Translations under genes and position numbers: made by a program
The notes under the pieces: generated by a model
The model's input: only the letters and a program-made list of their open reading frames with translations
The model's database searches: none
What the model was told of the DNA's origin: nothing
Shown: positions 21,385 to 30,643 of the stretch, piece by piece
How positions within the stretch are numbered: the stretch's first letter is position 1
How the letters are laid out: every line of letters starts with the position of its first letter
From: Mycolicibacterium wolinskyi
GTDB taxonomy: Bacteria > Actinomycetota > Actinomycetes > Mycobacteriales > Mycobacteriaceae
Direction of reading: 5' to 3'
DNA: 64,000 nucleotides
NCBI RefSeq assembly: GCF_002101965.1
Contig: NZ_LQQA01000015.1
Coordinates: 124,001 to 188,000, forward strand

Positions 21385-22586
21385 CACAGCACCCCCTCGG
21401 CGCGTAGGGATTCGAGCTCGTCGGCGCTGCGCCCCAGCAGCCCGCGATACACCTCGTCGTTGTGCTGCCCCGGCCGGGCCGGACCCGCGTTGCGGATGCT
21501 GCCGGGTGATTCGGAGAGCACGGGGACGATGCCCGGACCCTTGACGGCCCGTTCGACGCGTTCGTCCCAGTGATCGGCGATCATGCCGCGGGCCTGCAGT
21601 TGCGGGTCGTCGACCACCTCGGCAACGGTGTTGATCGGGCCGCTGATCACCCCGGCCTCCGACAGCGTGGCGATGATCTCGCCGGGTTCGCGTTCGGCCG
21701 CCCAGGCGCCGATGATCTTGTCCAGCTCGTCCTGATTGCGGCCACGCGCAAGGTGATTGGCGAACCGCTCGTCGGTGGCCAGCTCCGGGCGGCCCATCGC
21801 CTCGCACAGCCGCCGGAAAACGGTGTCCTGGTTCGCCGCGATGACCACCCAGCTGCCGTTGGCGCTCTGGTAGATGTTCGACGGCGCGATACCCTCCAGC
21901 CGGGTGCCCGACGGACCGCGAACCACGCCACCGACGTCGTAGTCGGGGATGGTGGATTCCTGGATGGCCAAACATGATTCGGTCAGTGCGGTGTCGACGA
22001 TCTGGCCCTCACCGGTGACGGTACGCCGGTAGAGCGCGGCCAGCGCACCCTGTGCGGCGAACATTCCGGCCAGGCTGTCACCCAACGACAAAGCAAGTCG
22101 CGGGGGAGGGCCGCCGGGAAAGCCGTTCATATGCCGCAGCCCGCTCGCGGCCTCGGCCACCGAGGCGTATCCGGCCTTGCCCGCGTCCGGTCCGGTCTGC
22201 CCGTAACCGGACACCCGAACCAGGATGATGCCCTTGTTCCGTTCCCGCAGAACGTCGTAGCCGAGGTTCCACTTCTCCAGCGTGCCGGGCCGGAAGTTCT
22301 CGACGATGATGTCGGAGCGCTCGACGAGGTCGAGGAAAATCTCGCGCCCCCGCGGAGCACGGAGATCGAGGGTGACGGCTTTTTTGTTGCGGGCGTGCAC
22401 CGTCCAGAAGAAGTGATGCCCGTCGAGTTCGGCTTGACCCCAGGTGCGCAGTGGGTCAGGCGTTTTCGGCAGCTCGATCTTGATGACCTCGGCCCCCATG
22501 TCGCCGAGCAGCCGCCCGGCGAACGGCCCGGAGATCAGGGTGCCGAGTTCGATGACCCTGACCCCGTCCAGCGCTCCGGTGCTCAC
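21384..22586 (-). CDS. CaiB/BaiF family (class III) CoA-transferase
   Basis: A 400-residue class III CoA-transferase. Family blocks seen are LISGPFAGRLLGDMGAEVIKIE, HHFFWTVHARNKKAVTLDL, VENFRPGTLEKWNLGYDVL and SLGDSLAGMFAAQGALAAL, with the candidate catalytic Asp at residue 170. It would transfer CoA between two carboxylic acids, activating a substrate for the lyase or dehydrogenase downstream. It overlaps the hydrolase gene by 4 nt. Confidence 0.88.
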   Translation of the reverse strand: MSTGALDGVRVIELGTLISGPFAGRLLGDMGAEVIKIELPKTPDPLRTWGQAELDGHHFFWTVHARNKKAVTLDLRAPRGREIFLDLVERSDIIVENFRPGTLEKWNLGYDVLRERNKGIILVRVSGYGQTGPDAGKAGYASVAEAASGLRHMNGFPGGPPPRLALSLGDSLAGMFAAQGALAALYRRTVTGEGQIVDTALTESCLAIQESTIPDYDVGGVVRGPSGTRLEGIAPSNIYQSANGSWVVIAANQDTVFRRLCEAMGRPELATDERFANHLARGRNQDELDKIIGAWAAEREPGEIIATLSEAGVISGPINTVAEVVDDPQLQARGMIADHWDERVERAVKGPGIVPVLSESPGSIRNAGPARPGQHNDEVYRGLLGRSADELESLRAEGVL

Positions 22587-23809
22587 TGTGCCGAAACCCC
22601 GGGCGTCGCGGTTCCACCCGCCGATGAAAACCCGTGCCGGTGCAGCCAGTCGGTACAGACTTCGACGGCCTGGCGCAGCTTGTCGCGCTGGTCCGGCCCG
22701 GAGTAGTAGTGGTTGGCGCCGGGAATCTCGTGCATCTCCTTGTCCGGGTGTCCGATCGCCTCGTACAGGCGGCGGGTGTGGCTCGGCGTGCAGGCGTCAT
22801 CGGCGAGATTGCCGATGACGAGAGCCGGAACCGCGATGTCCGGGCCTGCCTTGACCGCGTCGCCGTTCGCGTCGTCGTAGCTCCACTGCGAGAGCCAGCT
22901 GCGCAATGTGCAGAACCGCGCCAGTCCGACCGGGCTCATGTTCACCACCTGAGGATCGCCCAGATAGCAGGTTCCCGGGGTGCGTTCGTTCGGATCGACC
23001 GTCGGGTCGAGCCAGCGCGGGTCGGCCATCGTGCCGTGCACCACGAACGCGAACTCGTCATCGGGCCGGCCGGCTGCCTTGAGTTCGGCGAGTTTGTCCT
23101 TGACCCACTTGGTGATCCGCCGGTTCCGCGCGATCTGCGCCTGGTGATAGCGCTCCAGGAACTCTGGTGTGTAGGGGGGCTGGTTCGGGTTGTCGGGGTT
23201 GTAGAGGTCGAGCTCTGGGTCGCGTTTGGTCGGGTCGTTCTCATCGAGGATCGACGCGTCCATCCATTCGGTCATGGTGCCGTGTCTGCTGATGTGCGCG
23301 GCCAGCAACATGATCCCGTCGGCGGGGATCAAACCGAGCTTGGTCAGGTCGGGACCGTCGCCCGACGGGCTCGCCGTGACGGTCGGATGCTGCGCCTGTT
23401 GCTGATAGAACACCGAAAGTGAGCCGCCGCCGCTCCAGCCGGCGAGCACCACCTTCTCGTAGCCCAGGCGGTTCTTGGCGTCCTTGATGCATTCACCGAG
23501 ATCCTCGACCACCTTTTCCATCAGCAACGCGGAGTCGGTTCCGCGGAACCGGCTGTTGCAGTAGATGACGTGATGTCCGGCGCGGGCCAGCGCGTTGATC
23601 ATCGGCAGGTAGGCGCCGCCGCCGATCGGGTGCATGAACACGAGTACGGTGTCACTCGGCCTCGCCTTGGGCTTCAGCAGATAGCTTTCCAGGACCACCA
23701 GCTCGGCGACGCCGCCATAGACGTCACGCACGGACGAATTGTTCTGGTAGGCCACCAGATAGGGGATGCGGTCGTACTCGAATCTCACAGGCGCTTCGGT
23801 GGTGGTCAT
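22583..23809 (-). CDS. alpha/beta hydrolase
   Basis: A 408-residue alpha/beta-hydrolase-fold protein with the nucleophile elbow AGWSGGGS (Ser126), an oxyanion segment HPIGGG (residues 60-65) and a late His in the PGANHYYSG motif. An Asp in NLADDACTPSHT probably completes the triad. The substrate is unknown; operon context suggests an ester, lactone or C-C bond in an aromatic or branched acid pathway. It starts 2 nt after the dioxygenase-like gene stop. Confidence 0.8.
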   Translation of the reverse strand: MTTTEAPVRFEYDRIPYLVAYQNNSSVRDVYGGVAELVVLESYLLKPKARPSDTVLVFMHPIGGGAYLPMINALARAGHHVIYCNSRFRGTDSALLMEKVVEDLGECIKDAKNRLGYEKVVLAGWSGGGSLSVFYQQQAQHPTVTASPSGDGPDLTKLGLIPADGIMLLAAHISRHGTMTEWMDASILDENDPTKRDPELDLYNPDNPNQPPYTPEFLERYHQAQIARNRRITKWVKDKLAELKAAGRPDDEFAFVVHGTMADPRWLDPTVDPNERTPGTCYLGDPQVVNMSPVGLARFCTLRSWLSQWSYDDANGDAVKAGPDIAVPALVIGNLADDACTPSHTRRLYEAIGHPDKEMHEIPGANHYYSGPDQRDKLRQAVEVCTDWLHRHGFSSAGGTATPGVSAQ

Positions 23810-23811
23810 GT

Positions 23812-24903
23812 CTAGTGCTGCCCCAGATCGTTGGCCAGAATCTCAGCGGACGGGACGAGTCGACGGCGCGTGTCGATCGCGATCACCGACCAGTCCACCC
23901 GGTCATATTCGTCGAACTTGCGGCGAGCCCGCTCCCGCGCCTTCTCCGGTGCGCCGTGATGGACTCCTTGTGGCGCATGGGAAATCAGACCCGGCGGCAT
24001 CGGGATGCCGTACAGCGAGCCGGCATGGAAGAACGCGATCTCGTCGTAGTCGACGTTGCGGTGATACCACGGAGTGCGTTCGGTGCCCGGCACACTTTCG
24101 GCGGGTTTGGGCAGAAAGTTCATCACGTACACCCCGGTTGCCTGCATGAACAGGTGCACCGTCGGCGGCAGGTGCACGCTTTCGGACGTGATGACGGTGT
24201 AGTCCTCGATGTTGAAGGTGAACGGGAAGTTGTCGCCGCGCCACCCTTCCACGTCGAGCGGATTATGTTGGTAGAACAGAGAAGTCGGGCCTCCTTCATG
24301 GATGAGCCGGACCTCGTACTCATCGCGGCCGTCGTCGTCGATCGGTGCCGGCTCGGGGATGGTGACCTGTGCGGGATCGAACGGGAAGTGGCGACCAAGA
24401 GTCCCGGCCGGCGGTACGCGGAAATCGTCGGTCGCCTGGATCATGAGCCACGTGGACTCCGCGTCGGGCACCTGGCGGAACGTGCAGGCCTTGGGGATGT
24501 ACACCCAGTCGCCCTCGCGGTAGCGCAACGGCCCGAACTCGGTCTCGAGCAAGCCGGAACCCTTGTGAACGAACAGCAGCAGATCGCCGTCGACATAGCG
24601 GACGAAAAACGGCATCTCCTCGCCGCGTCGGCTCAGCAGCACCTGGCAGTCGGCGTTGGAGAACATCAGCAGTGGGCCGCCGTGAGCGTCGGTGCTGTCG
24701 CTGGGCTTGAGCTCACTGGACAGCACGTCGGTGGGGCGCAGAGGGCCCACGGTCCGGTAGGCGGTCGGATCGTTGCGGCGGTACATGTTCGCGGTGCGGC
24801 CGACGAATCCTCCGCGGCCGAGTTCGTCATCCTTGAGGCCGTCGAGATCAGCGTGTATTCGCTTGGGCGTCTTGCCTTTGCGGAGGTGAACGAAGGATTC
24901 CAT
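23812..24903 (-). CDS. homogentisate 1,2-dioxygenase family cupin
   Basis: A 363-residue double-cupin protein resembling homogentisate 1,2-dioxygenase: GDLLLFVHKGSGLLETEFGPL, EGDWVYIPKACTFRQVP and a His-rich segment HAPQGVHHGAPE near residue 310-316 with candidate Fe(II) ligands. It is shorter than human HGD (445). The start MESFVHLRKGKTP (24903) has an AGGAG Shine-Dalgarno 7 nt upstream. No maleylacetoacetate isomerase or fumarylacetoacetase is nearby, so the true substrate may differ from homogentisate. First gene of the operon. Confidence 0.75.
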   Translation of the reverse strand: MESFVHLRKGKTPKRIHADLDGLKDDELGRGGFVGRTANMYRRNDPTAYRTVGPLRPTDVLSSELKPSDSTDAHGGPLLMFSNADCQVLLSRRGEEMPFFVRYVDGDLLLFVHKGSGLLETEFGPLRYREGDWVYIPKACTFRQVPDAESTWLMIQATDDFRVPPAGTLGRHFPFDPAQVTIPEPAPIDDDGRDEYEVRLIHEGGPTSLFYQHNPLDVEGWRGDNFPFTFNIEDYTVITSESVHLPPTVHLFMQATGVYVMNFLPKPAESVPGTERTPWYHRNVDYDEIAFFHAGSLYGIPMPPGLISHAPQGVHHGAPEKARERARRKFDEYDRVDWSVIAIDTRRRLVPSAEILANDLGQH

Positions 24904-25078
24904 GCCAGCTCCTGAGCATTTTCTGAGGGAGTTCACGGCGAAAACTGAAAGTGACTTTACTTTTTGTTTCGGTGCTGGGCAAGACTGTTTCGGGATTCGA
25001 CTCTGGCGCGCTCGTGGCCCTCCGTCGGGCGTCGTACAGTGCTTCGCGCGAGAGATCCGACCCCGGCCGGCCGGTGTC
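24904..25078. promoter_or_regulatory. promoter region of the catabolic operon
   Basis: This 175-nt gap precedes the dioxygenase-like gene. On the minus strand a -10-like TAAAGT lies within an AT-rich stretch, overlapped by the short palindrome AAAGTGACTTT (24948-24958), a possible binding site for the operon's TetR protein. The remainder shows no other clear motif. Confidence 0.4.
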
Positions 25079-25666
25079 CTACAGCAATCCGTGTGCGCGA
25101 AAGATCCGGTCATAGATCTCGCGGATCACGGGCTGCTTGCGCAGGTTGTAATCCATCACGTGGCCGCCGCCGGGCGCGGCGGATCGTTTGGCCTGCTCGT
25201 ATCGCATCCGATCGTCGGGATGAATGCGCAGCCAGTCGCGAAACAACTTGTGCCGGATCGTCTCCGGGCAATCGGGCCCGAAGACGTGAAGATTCACCCG
25301 CGGATGGTCGAGACGCAGGCAGCGGTGCTCGTGCCAGCCGGGTTCGCGGATGGTCAGGCGATAGCCGACGGTCTGCAGCCTGGGGACGTATGCCTCTTCG
25401 TCGCGAGCGTCGGCGACTGTGAGATCGATGTCGATCACGTCCTTGGCGGCCAGGCCAGGAACCGCGGTCGAGCCGACGTGTTCGAGGTCGAGCAAGTCCG
25501 AGCCCATCGCCGCCCGGATGTCGGCCGCCAACGTGTCGTAGCGGGCCGGCCACTGCGGGTTGTACGGCACGAGTTCGATCAACTCGGGCGACGGTGGCCC
25601 CTCGACCCACGGGTTCTCGTCGGGGTCGGGATCGTGGTGGCGGGTGATCTGTTCAGGCGTTGGCAC
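25079..25666 (-). CDS. GrpB (UPF0157) nucleotidyltransferase-like protein
   Basis: 195 residues with the GrpB pattern LVPYNPQWPARYDTLAADIR, LEHVGSTAVPGLAAKDVIDIDL (minimal nucleotidyltransferase motif) and NLHVFGPDCPETIRHKLFRDWLR. The family is related to the beta-polymerase nucleotidyltransferase fold but its substrate is not established. It begins 19 nt after the flavin-dependent gene and could share its transcript. Confidence 0.87.
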   Translation of the reverse strand: MPTPEQITRHHDPDPDENPWVEGPPSPELIELVPYNPQWPARYDTLAADIRAAMGSDLLDLEHVGSTAVPGLAAKDVIDIDLTVADARDEEAYVPRLQTVGYRLTIREPGWHEHRCLRLDHPRVNLHVFGPDCPETIRHKLFRDWLRIHPDDRMRYEQAKRSAAPGGGHVMDYNLRKQPVIREIYDRIFRAHGLL

Positions 25667-25685
25667 TCGATCGAGGCTATGCGAT

Positions 25686-26852
25686 TCAAACCATGGCGAT
25701 CGGGGAGATCTTCATGCCGACCGAGAGCGCGCCGGCGAGTTCGCGGCTGGTGTCGTAATCGAAGATCACGTGTCCGGAGAGCACACCGACGTCACGGCTG
25801 ATCCGCTGCAGCGGATTGGCGAGGAAGTGTGCGCTTGCTCCGGACGACGCCAGCAGGAGCGCGATGACGGCTTTCGACTCGTGGACGATGTGGGCCGCGG
25901 CCAGTCGCGCCTGACCCCGGACGTCGCGTGACACCGGGTCGCCGGTCGCCAGGATGTCCTCGATCTGTCCGACGGTGTCGGCCAACAGCCCACGCAACGC
26001 CCGAAGTCGCACCCGCGCCTCGCCGAGATGTGCCTGGGCGGCCGGCTTGTCCTTCTGTTTCACCCCTTCGTATGCGATCACACGTTGGGCCAGTCGTTCG
26101 GCGTAGACGTCGGTGGCGCGTTCGGCACTACCGAGGGCGGGCATCGCCGCCAGCAGGGCGAGCGCGGGGACCATGGGCCAGCGGTAGGTGGCCGCATGGT
26201 GGATCTTCGCGCCGAGCGCGGTACCGGAATAGATGTCGACGACGCGTACGAGCCGGTGCTCGGGCACGAAGACGTCGGTGATGACCACATCGTTGGACCC
26301 GGTGGCCCGCATCCCGTCGGTGTGCCACACGTCCTCGACGCGGATCTCGGAGGCGGGCAGCAAGGCCAGAGCGGGATATATCGCGTCGTCCGGCCCGCAC
26401 AGTGCGCCGACCATGATCCAGTTGGCGTTCATCACGCCCGTCGCCCACGACCATCGTCCGGTGAGACGTACGCCGCCGTCGGCGGGAACGCCGCGTCCGG
26501 TGGGTGCGAGCGGGGCCGGGGCCAGGAACGGCCGGGTCGCGTACGCCTCGGCCTGGGCCTGCTCGTCGAACAACGCCAGCATCCAGTTGTGCAGCGCGTA
26601 GAAGCCGATGGTCCACGCGCTCGACGCGCAGCCGTGCGCCATGCGCCGGACCGGGTCGAGGATGGCTCCGAAATCCGCCTGTTCCCCGCCATAGCGCGCG
26701 GGCACCAATAGATCAGTGAATCCGGACTCGGCGAGGTCGGTGACGGTCGCGTGGGGCAGCTGCCGTAGTTCCTCGGCTTCGCGGGCCCGATCGGCCAATC
26801 GCGCGACGAATTCATCCGTGATCGACGACGCCACGGAGGTGCTGGAGGTCAT
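25686..26852 (-). CDS. acyl-CoA dehydrogenase-fold flavin monooxygenase
   Basis: A 388-residue protein of the acyl-CoA dehydrogenase superfamily, closer to the HsaA / DszC-type flavin-dependent monooxygenase class. It has GGVRLTGRWSWATGVMNANW, the DVWHTDGMRATGSNDVVI segment and a helical C-terminus without the ACAD catalytic Glu motif. The substrate is unknown. It has a near-leaderless start behind a 20-bp palindrome that overlaps the predicted -10. Confidence 0.78.
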   Translation of the reverse strand: MTSSTSVASSITDEFVARLADRAREAEELRQLPHATVTDLAESGFTDLLVPARYGGEQADFGAILDPVRRMAHGCASSAWTIGFYALHNWMLALFDEQAQAEAYATRPFLAPAPLAPTGRGVPADGGVRLTGRWSWATGVMNANWIMVGALCGPDDAIYPALALLPASEIRVEDVWHTDGMRATGSNDVVITDVFVPEHRLVRVVDIYSGTALGAKIHHAATYRWPMVPALALLAAMPALGSAERATDVYAERLAQRVIAYEGVKQKDKPAAQAHLGEARVRLRALRGLLADTVGQIEDILATGDPVSRDVRGQARLAAAHIVHESKAVIALLLASSGASAHFLANPLQRISRDVGVLSGHVIFDYDTSRELAGALSVGMKISPIAMV

Positions 26853-26863
26853 GGCCGGAACGT

Positions 26864-26883
26864 ACCATACTTTTTAGTATGGT
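26864..26883. promoter_or_regulatory. perfect palindromic operator
   Basis: Perfect inverted repeat ACCATACT-TTTT-AGTATGGT (8-nt arms, 4-nt spacer), 11 nt upstream of the flavin-dependent gene. Read on the minus strand its second arm supplies TATGGT, a good -10 hexamer, so a bound repressor would block transcription. No adjacent regulator gene was identified for it. Confidence 0.6.
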
Positions 26884-28253
<1,370 letters not shown>

Positions 28254-28264
28254 CCTCACGCGAT

Positions 28265-28307
28265 AACGAAATCGCCCAGAACACCAAGTGTTCTGGGCGA
28301 TTTCGTT
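28265..28307. terminator. intrinsic terminator between fbpB and fadB4
   Basis: Perfect 20-nt arms (28265-28284 and 28288-28307) with a 3-nt loop, AT-rich at the base with TTTCGTTTG after the stem on the plus strand. It sits 11 nt past the fbpB stop and 12 nt from the end of the convergent fadB4 gene, so it can serve both directions. Confidence 0.8.
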
Positions 28308-28319
28308 TGTGCGGAACTC

Positions 28320-29318
28320 TCAGAACCCGCCGGCCACCTTCACCACGGCACGGCCGGCATAGCGGCCGGCGCGCACCTCGTCGAGCACGCCCACCACGTC
28401 CTTGACGTCCACTTCGTGCGTGACGTCGTCGAGGTGGCGTGGCTTGAGCGGCCCGCCGAGCTGCTCCCACAGCGCCCGCCGCGGCCCGATCGGCATGAGC
28501 ACCGAGTCGATCCCGAGAAGGGCGGCGCCGCGCAGGATGAACGGCATCACGGTCGTGTTGAGCGCCGCCCCGCCGGTGAGGCCGCTTGCCGCGACCGCGC
28601 CACCGTACTGCAGCGTGCTCAGCACGTCGGCCAGCGTCGCACCGCCCACGCAGTCCACCGCACCCGCCCACTGCGCCTTGCCCAGCGGCCGCGGTTTGGC
28701 GGCCGGATCGGCGGGCAGCCTGCCGATCACGTCCGCGGCCCCCAGCGCCCGCAACTCATCGGCCCGTTCGGCCTTACCTGTCGACGCCACGACGTGATAG
28801 CCCGCGGCGGCGAGCAAATCCACGCTCACCGAGCCGACGCCGCCCGTCGCGCCGGTCACCACTATCGGCCCGTCCTGCGGCGTGATGCCGCGGTCTGCCA
28901 GCGCCTGCACACTCATCGCCGCGGTGAACCCGGCGGTGCCGATGGCGGCGCCCTCGCGCGGGGTCAGGGCGCCCAACGCGACCACCTGATCGGCGGGGAG
29001 GCGGGCGTATTCGGCGTAGCCGCCGTGGTGGCCGGTGCCGATCTGGTAGCCGTGGGCGAGGACGAGGTCGCCGGGTTTGAACTCGCCGGAGTCCGAGGCC
29101 ACCACCTCACCGGTCAGGTCGATACCCGGCACGATCGGATAATCGCGGACCACACCGCCATTCGGCGTCAGCGCCAGCGCGTCCTTGAAGTTGACGCTGG
29201 AATACAGCACCCGGACGGTCACCTCACCCGGGGGAAGATCCGACTCCTCCAGGGTCTCGACTGACGCGGTGATGCGGTCGTCGTCTTGCCGTGCGATGAG
29301 CGCCTGAAACGTGTCCAT
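28320..29318 (-). CDS. fadB4: zinc-less NADPH:quinone oxidoreductase-type dehydrogenase
   Basis: A 332-residue MDR-family protein of the YhdH/acryloyl-CoA reductase type: SSVNFKDALALTPNGGVVRDYP, GIDLTGEVVASD and the NADPH motif VTGATGGVGSVSVDLLAAAGY. No zinc ligands are seen. It corresponds to M. tuberculosis fadB4 (Rv3141) by sequence and by its place after fadE24-fadE23. The start is MDTFQALIARQDDDR (29318). A 90-nt gap with a nested hairpin separates it from fadE23. Confidence 0.85.
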   Translation of the reverse strand: MDTFQALIARQDDDRITASVETLEESDLPPGEVTVRVLYSSVNFKDALALTPNGGVVRDYPIVPGIDLTGEVVASDSGEFKPGDLVLAHGYQIGTGHHGGYAEYARLPADQVVALGALTPREGAAIGTAGFTAAMSVQALADRGITPQDGPIVVTGATGGVGSVSVDLLAAAGYHVVASTGKAERADELRALGAADVIGRLPADPAAKPRPLGKAQWAGAVDCVGGATLADVLSTLQYGGAVAASGLTGGAALNTTVMPFILRGAALLGIDSVLMPIGPRRALWEQLGGPLKPRHLDDVTHEVDVKDVVGVLDEVRAGRYAGRAVVKVAGGF

Positions 29319-29336
29319 ACCGCCCACCCTATTGGC

Positions 29337-29394
29337 CGAGCAGACGTGAAAGTACCCGGTTTCCATGGAAACCGGGCACCTCAGCGTCTGCTCG
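29337..29394. repeat. nested palindromic element between fadE23 and fadB4
   Basis: Outer perfect 10-nt arms CGAGCAGACG / CGTCTGCTCG (29337-29346, 29385-29394) enclose a perfect 22-bp palindrome centred on CCATGG (29355-29376). The first 21 nt match the element in the nuoF-nuoG gap (minus strand) at 17 positions. It could act as a transcript-processing or termination hairpin; there is no T-tract. Confidence 0.6.
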
Positions 29395-29408
29395 CGCAGA
29401 AGGAAGGA

Positions 29409-30629
29409 CTACTTCAGTTCGGCCGAGGACAGGCCGAGCAGGCGGCGGGCGACCACCAGCTGCTGGATTTGCTGGGTGCCCTCGAAGATGTCGAGGATCT
29501 TGGAGTCGCGGGCCCACTTCTCCAGCAGGGTCTGCTCGGAATAGCCGGTGGTTCCGGCCATTTCGACGGCCTTGAGGGTGATGTCGCTGGCCACCCGGGC
29601 CGCCTTGGCCTTACCCATCGAGGCCTCTTTGGAGTTGGGGATGCTGTTGTCGGCCTGCCATGCCGAACGCACCGTCAACAGGTAGCCGGCCTCCCAGTCC
29701 GCTTCCATCCGAAGGAACTCCGCGGCCGCGGCGCTCTGCGCGTGTGCCGGCTTGTCGTAGGAGATCTCCACACCGGCGTCGGTGAGGATCGCGCGCAGAT
29801 CCTCCAGTGCCGCGCGGGCGATGCCGACCGCCATGGCCGCCACGATCGGCCGGGTGTTGTCGAAGGTCTCCATGACCCCGGCAAAACCCTTCTCCACGTG
29901 GATCTCGGGATCGCCGAGCAGGTTGTCCTTGGGGATGCGGGCGTTCTCGAACCGGAGCACCGCGGTGTCCGAAGCCTTGATGCCGAGCTTGTGCTCGAGA
30001 CGCTCGACGGTGACGCCGGGATGTTCGCGCGGCACGATGAACGACTTGATCGCCGCCCGGCCCAGCGACTTGTCCAGGGTCGCCCACACCACGATGTGAG
30101 TGGCCCGCGAACCGGCGGTGACGAAGATCTTCTCGCCGTTGATCACATACTCGTCGCCGTCGAGCACCGCGGTGGTGGACACCGCTGCCGAGTCGGAGCC
30201 GAAGCCCGGTTCGGTGATGGCCATCGCGGCCCAGACGTCCTTGCCGAGCCGTTCGAGCTGCTCGGGCGTCGCCACCGACGAGATCGCGGCATTGCCGAGA
30301 CCCTGCCGCGGCACCGAGAGCAGCAGGGCCACATCGCCCCAACTGATCTCCAGCGCGTTCAGCAGCGCGGACATGTTGGCGCCGTTGACGGTTGTCTTGT
30401 TGCCGTGGCCGTTGGCGTCGTCGCGAAATGCCTCGGCACCCGCGAACGAGATGGTCTTGGCGCTCGAGATTCCCTCGAACAGGTTGGCCAGGGTGTCGAG
30501 CTCGACGGGGTAGGCGTGCTCGGCGAGGTCATACTTGCGCGAGATCGGGCGAAGCATCTCGGCGGCGCCCTGATGGCCCTTCTCGATGACTGCCTGGAGC
30601 TTGCGGGGCATTTCCAGATTGATTGCCAT
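29409..30629 (-). CDS. fadE23: acyl-CoA dehydrogenase FadE23
   Basis: A 406-residue acyl-CoA dehydrogenase. FAD-binding and substrate motifs are AITEPGFGSDSAAVSTTA and INGEKIFVTAGSRATHIVVW; the C-terminal domain has GTTGYSEQTLLEKWARDSKILDIFEGTQQIQQL, the conserved quinone/FAD-contact signature. It starts 14 nt after fadE24 and probably forms a heteromeric pair with it, as seen for adjacent fadE pairs. Homologous to Rv3140 by order and sequence character. Confidence 0.9.
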   Translation of the reverse strand: MAINLEMPRKLQAVIEKGHQGAAEMLRPISRKYDLAEHAYPVELDTLANLFEGISSAKTISFAGAEAFRDDANGHGNKTTVNGANMSALLNALEISWGDVALLLSVPRQGLGNAAISSVATPEQLERLGKDVWAAMAITEPGFGSDSAAVSTTAVLDGDEYVINGEKIFVTAGSRATHIVVWATLDKSLGRAAIKSFIVPREHPGVTVERLEHKLGIKASDTAVLRFENARIPKDNLLGDPEIHVEKGFAGVMETFDNTRPIVAAMAVGIARAALEDLRAILTDAGVEISYDKPAHAQSAAAAEFLRMEADWEAGYLLTVRSAWQADNSIPNSKEASMGKAKAARVASDITLKAVEMAGTTGYSEQTLLEKWARDSKILDIFEGTQQIQQLVVARRLLGLSSAELK

Positions 30630-30643
30630 GATTCGTCTTTCGC

